Origin: Prochlorococcus sp. AG-315-I14 | GTDB taxonomy: Bacteria > Cyanobacteriota > Cyanobacteriia > PCC-6307 > Cyanobiaceae | NCBI GenBank assembly: GCA_003283665.1 | Contig: QBWF01000010.1 | Coordinates: 1-33,054 of the forward strand | Length of the DNA: 33,054 nucleotides | Reading direction: 5' to 3' | Shown here: positions 26,312 through 33,054 of the stretch, in pieces | How the letters are laid out: each line of letters begins with the position of its first letter | Numbering within the stretch: position 1 is the stretch's first letter | The notes under the pieces: model-generated | Seen by the model: the letters and a program-made list of their open reading frames with translations, nothing else | Databases searched by the model: none | Told to the model about the DNA's origin: nothing | Position numbers and translations under genes: made by a program

Positions 26312-27769
26312 TTATTTTTTATGCTTACTCTTTTTAACTCTTCCGTAGGAATCATCAAAACGAATTATGTCATCTTCATTTAAATAAGCTCCACTTTGAA
26401 CTTCAATTAGTTCAAGTTTCATTAAACCTGGGTTACTCAATCTATGTTTGCAACCTAGAGGGATAAATGTACTCTCATTCTCACTTAGTATTTGTTGCTC
26501 TCCATTTTTTTCTATTAGTGCAGTGCCTTTTACGATAATCCAATGTTCGGCTCGATGATGATGCATTTGTAGAGAAAGTGAAGCATTAGGGTTCACTTCT
26601 ATTAATTTAACTTGCCATCTATTACCTGAAACTATAGTTGTGTAATGTCCCCAAGGTCTATATATTTTTCTATGTGTTTTACCTTCTGAAATGCCTTCTT
26701 TACCTAGTTGCTTAACTATATCTCCAACATTTTGAGAATGTTCTTTATCAGCGATTAAAATAGCATCATTAGTCTCTATAGCAATTAAGTTTTCTATCCC
26801 TAGTCCTACTAATAACCGATGTTCACTGTTTAAATAGCAGTTTTTACTATTTGCAATTATAACTCTTCCATTAATACAATTTCCGTCATTATCTTTTTTA
26901 CTTGTATTCCAAAGAGATTTCCAACTTCCTATATCATTCCAACCTGCATTAAGTGGTAAAACAGTACCTAATTTTGTTTTTTCCATTACTGCAATATCAA
27001 TAGAGACTTTTGGACAACTTTTGAATGATTCCATCTCTAATCTAAGGAAGTCTAGATCGGCTATATCTTCTTCAAGTGCAGTTTTGCAGTAGTTTACTAT
27101 TTTTGGAGAAAATCTTTCTAACTCATTCAATATTGCACTTGCTTTGAATAGAAACATTCCACTATTCCATGTAAAGCGAGAATCTTTGATTAATTCTTCA
27201 GCTTTATTTTTATTTGGTTTTTCAATAAATCTTTCTATTGGTAATCCAATTCCTGTTTCTTGACTTAGAGCTTCAATTGCTTCGATATATCCGTAACCTG
27301 TTTCGGCGCTTGAAGGGACTATTCCAAAAGTCACAAGACGTCCTTGCTTTGCATAAGTCTTTGCACATTCAATTACTCTTTGAAACTCAGTTATGTTTTG
27401 GATCTCATGATCAGCCGCTAAAACTAAAAGCAAGGGATCATGCCCTTTAGAAATAGCTTGAAGAGCTGCAACTGCTATCGCTGGAGCTGTGTTTCGGCCA
27501 ATTGGTTCAAGAATAATTGCTTGTGGAGTTGTATTGATTTCTCTCATTTGTTCAGCAACTATGAACCTATGATCTTCATTGCAAAGCAATATTGGTTTTT
27601 CAAGTCCCTCTAAACCAACTAGCCTTTCATTTGTTTGCTGTAAAAGAGTTTTTTTAGTTTCATTATTTAGAGCTAAATATTGCTTGGGATAACTTTCTCT
27701 GGAAAGAGGCCAAAGTCTTGTACCAGATCCACCGCATAGAATCACTGGAACTAGAGAATTGACAGTCAC
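26312..27769 (-). CDS. manC: Mannose-1-phosphate guanylyltransferase / mannose-6-phosphate isomerase (bifunctional type)
   Basis: 485 residues of the AlgA/ManC/CpsB type. The N-terminal nucleotidyltransferase has PVILCGGSGTRLWPLSRE (8-25) with SYPKQYL, LVLAADHEI, FIEKPNKNKAEEL and NSGMFLFKA. The C-terminal cupin domain (about 360-475) with HHHRAEHWIIVKGTALI corresponds to the type II phosphomannose isomerase. It produces GDP-mannose, used for cell-surface polysaccharides, from fructose-6-phosphate-derived mannose phosphate. Start is GTG at 27769 with no clear ribosome-binding site. It lies 53 bp downstream of rimM on the same strand and ends flush against glmS. Confidence 0.93.
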   Translation of the reverse strand: MTVNSLVPVILCGGSGTRLWPLSRESYPKQYLALNNETKKTLLQQTNERLVGLEGLEKPILLCNEDHRFIVAEQMREINTTPQAIILEPIGRNTAPAIAVAALQAISKGHDPLLLVLAADHEIQNITEFQRVIECAKTYAKQGRLVTFGIVPSSAETGYGYIEAIEALSQETGIGLPIERFIEKPNKNKAEELIKDSRFTWNSGMFLFKASAILNELERFSPKIVNYCKTALEEDIADLDFLRLEMESFKSCPKVSIDIAVMEKTKLGTVLPLNAGWNDIGSWKSLWNTSKKDNDGNCINGRVIIANSKNCYLNSEHRLLVGLGIENLIAIETNDAILIADKEHSQNVGDIVKQLGKEGISEGKTHRKIYRPWGHYTTIVSGNRWQVKLIEVNPNASLSLQMHHHRAEHWIIVKGTALIEKNGEQQILSENESTFIPLGCKHRLSNPGLMKLELIEVQSGAYLNEDDIIRFDDSYGRVKKSKHKK

Positions 27770-27822
27770 TGTCTAAAGGGGGTTGTTTGGAAATGAGATT
27801 GTAGAGTTTTTTTTCAAAACCT

Positions 27823-28353
27823 TTAAAGATCTAGGAGACCTGGTGGGGGATTGAGTAAAAGCCATTTTTCTTGGATTTTTATTTCTGGGACAATTTCTTT
27901 TACAAAAGGTACTAAGACTTTTTTACCTTCAACTAACTCTATCTCTAGGAGGTCGTTGCCTCCTTTGATTAAGTTAGTTACATGACCAATTAATTTCTTT
28001 GTCGGCATAAGCCTTGCTTCTAATCCAATCAGGTCTAAGCAGTGGAATTCTCCCTCTTTCAGAAAAGGTCTGCTATTAACTGGAACAACAAGATTCCATC
28101 CAAGAATTTTTTCGGCAGCATCGCGAGTAGATATTCCTTCAATAGTAAGAATATAGGTAGATTTACCAGGGATAGACTTTCCTTTTATTAAATTTATTTC
28201 TCTAGGTGCCTCATTAGTTTGTTGTATCCATCTTTTACCTGGATGCGTAAATCTTTCGGGAAAGTCGCTACTAGGATTAATACGAATATCACCTTTTAAG
28301 CCTTGTGGCGAAACAAACTTACCTATTACCATCCAAGCCTCTTCGTCGATCAT
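27823..28353 (-). CDS. rimM: 16S rRNA processing protein RimM
   Basis: 176-residue ribosome maturation factor acting on the 30S head with ribosomal protein S19. The N-terminal beta-barrel has VIGKFVSPQGLKGDIRINPSSDFPERF and the PRC-barrel C-domain has EFHCLDLIGLEA, LIGHVTNLIKGGNDLLEIEL and VLVPFVKEIVPEI, all typical. Length normal. It starts 51 bp from the divergent ndhS and is followed by manC on the same strand. Confidence 0.95.
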   Translation of the reverse strand: MIDEEAWMVIGKFVSPQGLKGDIRINPSSDFPERFTHPGKRWIQQTNEAPREINLIKGKSIPGKSTYILTIEGISTRDAAEKILGWNLVVPVNSRPFLKEGEFHCLDLIGLEARLMPTKKLIGHVTNLIKGGNDLLEIELVEGKKVLVPFVKEIVPEIKIQEKWLLLNPPPGLLDL

Positions 28354-28404
28354 TTTAAAAAGTAGACTTATTATTTATATAGGTTATTTTACTAATTTGC
28401 AATT

Positions 28405-28590
28405 ATGGCTGAATCAAAAGATCCAATTCTTCCAGGAACAACAGTCACTGTAAATAACAGCAAATCAATTTACAATGGATACATAGGATTTGTACAAAGG
28501 GTAAGTGGAGATAAAGCAGCAGTTCTTTTTGAAGGAGGTAATTGGGATAAATTGCTTACAATTCCTTTAAAAGATCTTTTGAAGAGCTAG
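28405..28590 (+). CDS. ndhS: NDH-1 subunit S (NdhS), ferredoxin-binding subunit
   Basis: 61-residue protein with the SH3-like NdhS fold. PGTTVTVNN at the start and the block AAVLFEGGNWDKLLTIPLKDL match the conserved pattern of cyanobacterial NdhS (Ssl0352 in Synechocystis, from memory), which sits on the photosynthetic NDH-1 complex and helps it take electrons from reduced ferredoxin in cyclic flow around photosystem I. The gene stands alone between divergent rimM and convergent rnc, with a 20-bp gap to rnc. Too short for deep comparison but the motif is distinctive. Confidence 0.88.
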   Translation: MAESKDPILPGTTVTVNNSKSIYNGYIGFVQRVSGDKAAVLFEGGNWDKLLTIPLKDLLKS

Positions 28591-28610
28591 ATTTTTAAAA
28601 TATGAATTAT

Positions 28611-29369
28611 TTATATATTCGGTTTCATTAAATTATTTTTATATAAATTTCTTAAAGCATTCTTAGCTGCCTCCTTTTCTGCTTGTTTGATTGAACCTCC
28701 AAAACCTTCTCCTTTGGCATGATTTTCTATAAATACGATGCAAAAGAACCGGTTTGGATTGGCATGTTCTTTATGTCGCTCATTTGTTTCATATTTAGGA
28801 ATAGAGAAACCTTTTCCCTGGCTCCACTCTTGGAGTGCTGATTTATAGTTTTCTCTATGAGGGTCTGATAAAACTTCTTCACTTCTTTCATTCCAAAATG
28901 GAATAAGCCAATTTTTGATAGGATCTAATCTACCTAAAGTTTCATATAATGCACCTATTAAAGCTTCTGTTGCTTCAGCATGAATAGTTGCTCTTGCTGA
29001 GTGATCACGTAGAGCTTTAGGACCAATAATCAATATTTTACTGATATGTATTTTTGCACCAACTTTCTCCAGCCATTGGTCGCTTACAAGCTGTGAACGA
29101 AGTTCAGATCTTTCTCCTACTTTCATCTCTGGATATTTTTCTTTAATAAAATCTGAAGCAATTAGTCTTAGAACTGCATCTCCAAGAAATTCCAAATTTT
29201 CATAATTAATTGAATTATTGGATGAGCTATGTGTGAGAGCTTCATTAATTATTAATAGATTATTTGTTTGTTTTGTTGTCAGCTTTTCTTTAGATTTCTT
29301 TTCTAAATTAAGATTGCTAATGAATTCAACTATATCTTCTGATCTTTTATTTGAAAGGGTATTTTTCAT
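28611..29369 (-). CDS. rnc: Ribonuclease III
   Basis: 252-residue double-strand-specific endoribonuclease that processes rRNA precursors and cuts sense-antisense duplexes. The catalytic signature ENLEFLGDAVLRLIASDF with its acidic residues, ALTHSS before it, and HAEATEALIGALYE with the second metal-binding Glu are present, followed by a dsRNA-binding domain (about 175-245: NYKSALQEWSQGKGF and GGSIKQAEKEAAKNAL). It lies 78 bp downstream of rnpB on the same strand. An N-terminal extension of about 30 residues makes it somewhat longer than the E. coli enzyme (226). Confidence 0.95.
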   Translation of the reverse strand: MKNTLSNKRSEDIVEFISNLNLEKKSKEKLTTKQTNNLLIINEALTHSSSNNSINYENLEFLGDAVLRLIASDFIKEKYPEMKVGERSELRSQLVSDQWLEKVGAKIHISKILIIGPKALRDHSARATIHAEATEALIGALYETLGRLDPIKNWLIPFWNERSEEVLSDPHRENYKSALQEWSQGKGFSIPKYETNERHKEHANPNRFFCIVFIENHAKGEGFGGSIKQAEKEAAKNALRNLYKNNLMKPNI

Positions 29370-29447
29370 AATCTTTCCAAGAAGAAGATTGAAGTTGGTA
29401 AATTAATACTCAGTTTTGAAGTGTAAAGATTGTTTGAATTAAGAAGA

Positions 29448-29852
29448 TGAAAGCAGGTCATAAGCCGGGTTCTGTTCAGTCACTTTTCTATAGAAAAGTG
29501 AGAGGGTAATCATCTATCTGGGACTATCGTTACCGATAGCCTCAAGCGGCTTTACTTTAGGAATGAGGTTTATGGTCGCCCTGTGTTCCTAGCCTTGCTC
29601 CGAGCCGGGGTTTACCTAGCCAGCACCTCTCGATGCTGCTGGTGCGCTCTTACCGCACCTTTGCACCCTTGCCTTGCTTGTTGGGATTTCACCATTAAGC
29701 AATAGGCGGTGTATTTCTGTGGCACTATCCTCACGGTCACCCGCACTGGGAATTATCCAGCAAGCTTGACCATTTGGGAGCCCGGACTTTCCTCAATTGA
29801 ATTCTTCAGCATTTGGCTGAAGTTTCAATTGCGATTACCTCCCCTGCTTTCA
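29448..29852 (-). ncRNA. rnpB: RNase P RNA (type A, cyanobacterial)
   Basis: Catalytic RNA that removes tRNA 5' leaders. On the minus strand the 5' end TGAAAGCAGG (29852-29843) pairs perfectly with the 3' end CCTGCTTTCA (29457-29448) to make helix P1. Inside are the universal CR-I element GAGGAAAGTCCGGGCTC, ACAGAAATACACCGCC (CR-IV region), GGTAAGAGCGCACC, and near the 3' end GAACCCGGCTTATGACC (CR-V). A long hairpin CACTTTTC-TATA-GAAAAGTG is at about 29478-29499. Exact ends may extend a few bases beyond P1. The 5' end faces tRNA-Arg only about 34 bp away; rnc follows. Confidence 0.95.
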
Positions 29853-29886
29853 ACTCCATCATGCCTCAAGGCATAATCTATTTCAG

Positions 29887-29960
29887 GGGGCTGTAGCTCA
29901 GTTGGATAGAGCGACGGTTTCCTAAACCGTAGGTCGTGGGTTCAAGTCCCGCCAGCCCCG
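29887..29960 (+). tRNA. trnR: tRNA-Arg, anticodon CCU
   Basis: 74 nt forming a full cloverleaf: acceptor GGGGCTG/CAGCCCC with discriminator G, D arm GCTC/GAGC, anticodon arm ACGGT-TTCCTAA-ACCGT giving anticodon CCU (decodes AGG), five-base variable region, and T arm GTGGG-TTCAAGT-CCCGC. The 3' CCA is not encoded. CATAAT at 29872-29877 may be the -10 element, about 10 bp before the tRNA. Confidence 0.97.
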
Positions 29961-30062
29961 TATTAATAACTAATTAAAATTAAAAAAAAACTAAATCCAT
30001 ATGTAGTGGGTGTGCAAAATCTTTACTCTCTCGCTAGCGTATATTTAGTGAATCAGTCAAGA

Positions 30063-30401
30063 ATGGCACAGCTTCACGATCTTCGTTTGCGTTTACTTAT
30101 CCAACAGGAAAGTGAGCACATTTCAAAATCGCAACCTACCGATTTAGATCTTTCAGTGGTTCAAGCAAGATGTTTATGTTGGTTAACACTTTTAGCAGAT
30201 GCTCATGAAGATCAGGCTGATGATGCCGAAAAAAGAGGTGATACAGAGCAGGCGATGGGATGGTTTGCGGATTCGATGAGATTACGTGATGTAATTCAAG
30301 TTGTTACAAGTGTCGAAATTCCTCTTCCTGAGAGCTCTGAGGGAGAAAAGAACGATGAAGGTGGAGGTTTGTTTCGTGGTGAGCCCCCTATGACGGCCTA
30401 A
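30063..30401 (+). CDS. Protein of unknown function with helical core (112 aa)
   Basis: From the ATG at 30063 (MAQLHDLRLRLLIQQE) 112 residues; a GTG at 30006 in frame would add 19 that look less protein-like. I do not recognise a named family, although the style is that of proteins conserved in marine cyanobacteria. It is mostly helical: a basic-amphipathic start, then VQARCLCWLTLLADAHEDQADDAEKRGD and AMGWFADSMRLRDVIQVV, which could form a small helical bundle or TPR-like hairpin, and an acidic Glu/Gly-rich tail. No membrane segment. The next gene follows by 27 bp on the same strand, so the two are probably expressed together. Confidence 0.7.
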   Translation: MAQLHDLRLRLLIQQESEHISKSQPTDLDLSVVQARCLCWLTLLADAHEDQADDAEKRGDTEQAMGWFADSMRLRDVIQVVTSVEIPLPESSEGEKNDEGGGLFRGEPPMTA

Positions 30402-30428
30402 GAGATGTAATGATGGATGTGAGTTGAC

Positions 30429-30890
30429 TTGAACAAGGTGCCTGAAGAACCATGTCAATGTCCAGATTGTTTGAAGTTTTATCGAGAGCATGATCGGCTG
30501 ATTAGGCAATATCCAACACTTCGTCATCAACAAGAAATTAATTGGGCGGCTCTTCAGTCTTTCAGGACACTTTCTGGAAAAGTTTTAGAAGACTTACAAA
30601 AACAAATTAGCCACAATTCATCCACTAACTCTCCAAAAAACTTAGATGATGGTTCTGTTGAAAATCAGAATGAATCTATTATTCAAGCAATTGCAGATCT
30701 TGAAAATATAAATGCTCATCTTTTTTCTATAGAAGCTCTCATGGAGAGAGTATTTGATGTGAAAGTCCCTCAAGAGGTTGAAAATAAATTTATAGAAATT
30801 GCTGGAGAATTAGCTCCAGACCCATTAAATATTGATCGTTTAAGGTTGAATAGACTTTTGCATCAGACCCCCGATGTCCCAGATAAATAA
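30429..30890 (+). CDS. Protein of unknown function with N-terminal Cys cluster and helical body (153 aa)
   Basis: 153 residues starting at TTG 30429 (MNKVPEEPCQCPDC); no in-frame ATG is available before the Cys cluster. I do not recognise it. Cys9, Cys11 and Cys14 (CQCPDC) could hold a metal or a redox pair. The rest is charged and helical, with probable coiled coil at about 15-60 and 85-115, separated by a Ser/Asn-rich linker (63-82). The final part APDPLNIDRLRLNRLLHQ looks conserved in style. It ends 2 bp from the convergent glgP stop. Function unknown. Confidence 0.7.
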   Translation: MNKVPEEPCQCPDCLKFYREHDRLIRQYPTLRHQQEINWAALQSFRTLSGKVLEDLQKQISHNSSTNSPKNLDDGSVENQNESIIQAIADLENINAHLFSIEALMERVFDVKVPQEVENKFIEIAGELAPDPLNIDRLRLNRLLHQTPDVPDK

Positions 30891-30892
30891 AC

Positions 30893-33054
30893 TCAGCTTT
30901 CGCAACTTATTTCTACAGGCATTGGATTAACTTTCCAAATGGACTGACAATATTCTCTGATTGATCTGTCGGACGAGAAGAACCCTGATCTTGCAGTATT
31001 TAATAATGCCATTCGATTCCATGTTTTACTTTTTTTCCAAACTTGACTTACTTCATCCTGTGCACGAAGATAGTCTTCGAAATCTGCCATTACAAAGAAA
31101 GGATCATTGCCAGTCAAAATATTTATTATTGGTCTGAATAATTCACTATCACCGTTACTAAAATGACCAACTTCCAATAATTTTAGAATTTCTTGTAGCT
31201 CATTTGATTTTTCAATAAAACTTGATGGTTGATAACCTTGATTCCTTAATTCCATGATTTCTGATTCTGTATTCCCGAATAAAAAGAAATTCTCAGATCC
31301 AACTCTTTCACGTATTTCAACATTTGCCCCGTCAAGTGTTCCAATAGTTAACGCTCCATTCATTGCAAATTTCATATTTCCAGTACCTGATGCTTCTTTC
31401 CCAGCTGTTGATATTTGTTCAGAAAGATCAGTTGCTGGATAAACTTGCTCTCCTAATTTCACATTGTAATCTGGTAGAAAAACAACCCTCAATAATCCAT
31501 CCATATCAGGATCGGCATTAACTACTTCTGCTATTCCATTTATAAATCTAATCATTAGTTTCGCCATGAAATAACCAGGTGCAGCCTTTCCTCCAAAAAT
31601 AATTGTTCTAGGCGCAATATTTTTTGTTATGCCATTTTTAATTCTTAGATATTGAGCAATAACTTGCAAAGCATTTAAGTGTTGTCTCTTGTATTGATGA
31701 ATTCTTTTTACTTGGACATCAAACAAGCTTGCAGGGTCTACAAGTACTCCTGTTTGTCTATGTATGTACCCTGCAAGCTTTCTTTTACCAGAAAGTTTTG
31801 CTGAAGCAAAAAGATCTAAGAAATTAGAGTCATTTTCTTTTTTTTCTAATTCACGTAGTAGATCCATATTTGTTATCCAATTAGGTCCTACCTCTTTATC
31901 AAGGAGTTTTGAAAGTTCAGGGTTAGCTAGAGCTATCCATCTTCTAGGGGTAACTCCGTTAGTCACATTGGTGAACTTTTCGGGCCAAAGTTCAGCAAAT
32001 TCTGGTAACAATTGTCTTTTAATTAAGTCTGAATGAAGAGCTGCCACACCATTAACATGATGGGCTCCAATTGTTGCTAGATGAGCCATTCGGATAGCTT
32101 TTCCACCATCTTCATCAATAATTGAAAGTTTTCTTAGAATTGAATCATTTCCAGGATATTTAAGCCTTACTTGTTGCAAAAATCGTCTATTTATTTCATA
32201 AATAAGTTCTAAGTGTCTGGGTAATAAGTTTTTAAATAGATTGAGATCCCACTTTTCAAGTGCTTCAGGTAACAATGTGTGGTTTGTATAAGCAACCGAC
32301 CTATTTGTAATTTCCCAAGCTTTCTCCCAGTCCAATTTATATTGATCAATCAGTAATCTCATCAACTCTGCTACGGCAATAGCTGGATGGGTATCATTAA
32401 GTTGAACTGTCCAGTGGTCAGAAAAATCTTGAATTGCTATAGATCTCTTCTCAAGACTTCTCAGCATGTCTTGCAGTGAGCAACTTACAAAGAAATGTTG
32501 CTGTTTAAGACGAAGTCTTCTTCCTTCGTCGGTTCCATCATTTGGATATAAAACTTTTGAGAGAGTTTCAGAAGCAACTTTTTCTTCAACAGCTCCGTAA
32601 TAGTCACCTATGTTAAATGCATAAAAATCAAAACTTTCTGTTGCATCAGCTCGCCATAAACGCAAACGATCACAGCTATTGACTCGATAACCAAGGACAG
32701 GAACATCGTGTGGAACTCCTATTGCATGTTCACTTGGTATCCAGCGAGAACGATAATTACCGTGATCGTCAATGTAGCTTTCTGTTTGGCCACCAAAGCC
32801 AACTAAACAAGCTTCATCAGGCTGAGGTAATTCCCAAGGCCACCCTCCTTTTAGCCATTTATCAGTAACTTCAACTTGCCATCCATCTCTAATAAGTTGG
32901 TTGAAAATGCCGAATTCATATCTAATGCCATATCCAACCGCAGGTACCTGCAAGCTGGCTAGGGATTCCATATAGCATGCAGCTAATCTTCCAAGTCCAC
33001 CATTACCTAGGCCAGGTTCTTCCTCAACTTCTAAAATGTCATTAAGTGATTCAA
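30893..33054 (-). CDS. glgP: Glycogen/alpha-glucan phosphorylase, N-terminus outside window
   Basis: Releases glucose-1-phosphate from stored glycogen, feeding respiration at night. About 720 residues are present; the frame is open through the right edge, and the first visible residues ESLNDILEVEEEPGLGNGGLGRLAACYMES match the E-P-A-L-G-N-G-G-L-G-R-L-A-A-C motif of the family, so the Met at 32971 is internal. Further motifs: VQLNDTHPAIAVAELMRLL, TNHTLLPEALEKW, NGVTPRRWI, VQVKRIHQYKRQHLN, and the PLP-lysine region EASGTGNMKFAMNGALTIGT followed by LDGANVEI. Ends 2 bp from the convergent unknown gene. No allosteric extension can be judged because the N-terminus is missing. Confidence 0.96.
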   Translation of the reverse strand, partial: ESLNDILEVEEEPGLGNGGLGRLAACYMESLASLQVPAVGYGIRYEFGIFNQLIRDGWQVEVTDKWLKGGWPWELPQPDEACLVGFGGQTESYIDDHGNYRSRWIPSEHAIGVPHDVPVLGYRVNSCDRLRLWRADATESFDFYAFNIGDYYGAVEEKVASETLSKVLYPNDGTDEGRRLRLKQQHFFVSCSLQDMLRSLEKRSIAIQDFSDHWTVQLNDTHPAIAVAELMRLLIDQYKLDWEKAWEITNRSVAYTNHTLLPEALEKWDLNLFKNLLPRHLELIYEINRRFLQQVRLKYPGNDSILRKLSIIDEDGGKAIRMAHLATIGAHHVNGVAALHSDLIKRQLLPEFAELWPEKFTNVTNGVTPRRWIALANPELSKLLDKEVGPNWITNMDLLRELEKKENDSNFLDLFASAKLSGKRKLAGYIHRQTGVLVDPASLFDVQVKRIHQYKRQHLNALQVIAQYLRIKNGITKNIAPRTIIFGGKAAPGYFMAKLMIRFINGIAEVVNADPDMDGLLRVVFLPDYNVKLGEQVYPATDLSEQISTAGKEASGTGNMKFAMNGALTIGTLDGANVEIRERVGSENFFLFGNTESEIMELRNQGYQPSSFIEKSNELQEILKLLEVGHFSNGDSELFRPIINILTGNDPFFVMADFEDYLRAQDEVSQVWKKSKTWNRMALLNTARSGFFSSDRSIREYCQSIWKVNPMPVEISCES

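Overview
The window looks like ordinary, compact chromosome of a picocyanobacterium, most likely Prochlorococcus of a low-light-adapted or intermediate-GC clade. Evidence for this is the AT-rich sequence with very short spacers, psaC and the small NDH-1 subunit NdhS (oxygenic photosynthesis), the cyanobacterial gene order acpP-fabF-tktA facing psaC, a cyanobacterial type A RNase P RNA, a type II (group 2) sigma factor, and several short proteins that resemble families restricted to marine cyanobacteria. The strain call is inference. I see no insertion sequence, prophage, CRISPR array, rRNA operon or transferred island, and no multi-gene system that looks undescribed. The points of interest are local.

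Layout. 1-4229: end of a CrcB fluoride channel, a glutathione peroxidase, the MgtE magnesium channel, an alternative sigma factor and an alpha/beta hydrolase. 4366-9200: MutY fused to a Nudix domain, a PfkB-type sugar kinase, TsaE (tRNA t6A synthesis), S-adenosylhomocysteinase and a DedA membrane protein. 9214-12910: SSB on the minus strand, then the cell-shape operon mreBCD and an RpaB-like response regulator. 12978-18709: lysyl-tRNA synthetase, a small unknown protein, SmpB on the minus strand, then a tightly coupled run ruvB-TPR protein-M20 amidohydrolase and a small membrane protein. 18781-23948: a TPP riboswitch and thiC, a bidirectional terminator, then tktA, fabF and acpP on the minus strand. 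24084-28590: psaC and glmS, then manC and rimM on the minus strand, and ndhS. 28611-29960: rnc and rnpB on the minus strand and tRNA-Arg(CCU) on the plus strand, an RNA-processing neighbourhood. 30063-33054: two proteins of unknown function, then glycogen phosphorylase running off the right edge.

How the genes fit together. Carbon flow: transketolase (Calvin cycle), the sugar kinase, glycogen phosphorylase, GlmS and ManC all handle hexose or pentose phosphates. Cell envelope: MreBCD, GlmS (amino sugars for peptidoglycan), ManC (GDP-mannose) and AcpP/FabF (fatty acids). Photosynthetic electron flow: PsaC and NdhS. RNA and translation: LysS, SmpB, TsaE, RimM, RNase III, RNase P RNA, tRNA-Arg. 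DNA maintenance: SSB, RuvB, MutY-Nudix. Thiamine: ThiC makes the TPP precursor that TktA, its convergent neighbour, needs as cofactor.

Notable details are an intact Nudix catalytic box fused to MutY; a run of eight C just upstream of the tktA start codon; rnpB and tRNA-Arg transcribed divergently about 34 bp apart; tsaE and ahcY starting 24 bp apart; a sigma factor with changed residues in its -35 recognition helix and paired TTTACAA boxes in front of its gene; and many genes that overlap or abut end to end. Non-ATG starts are common (lysS TTG; psaC, manC and tsaE GTG; probably mreB GTG).
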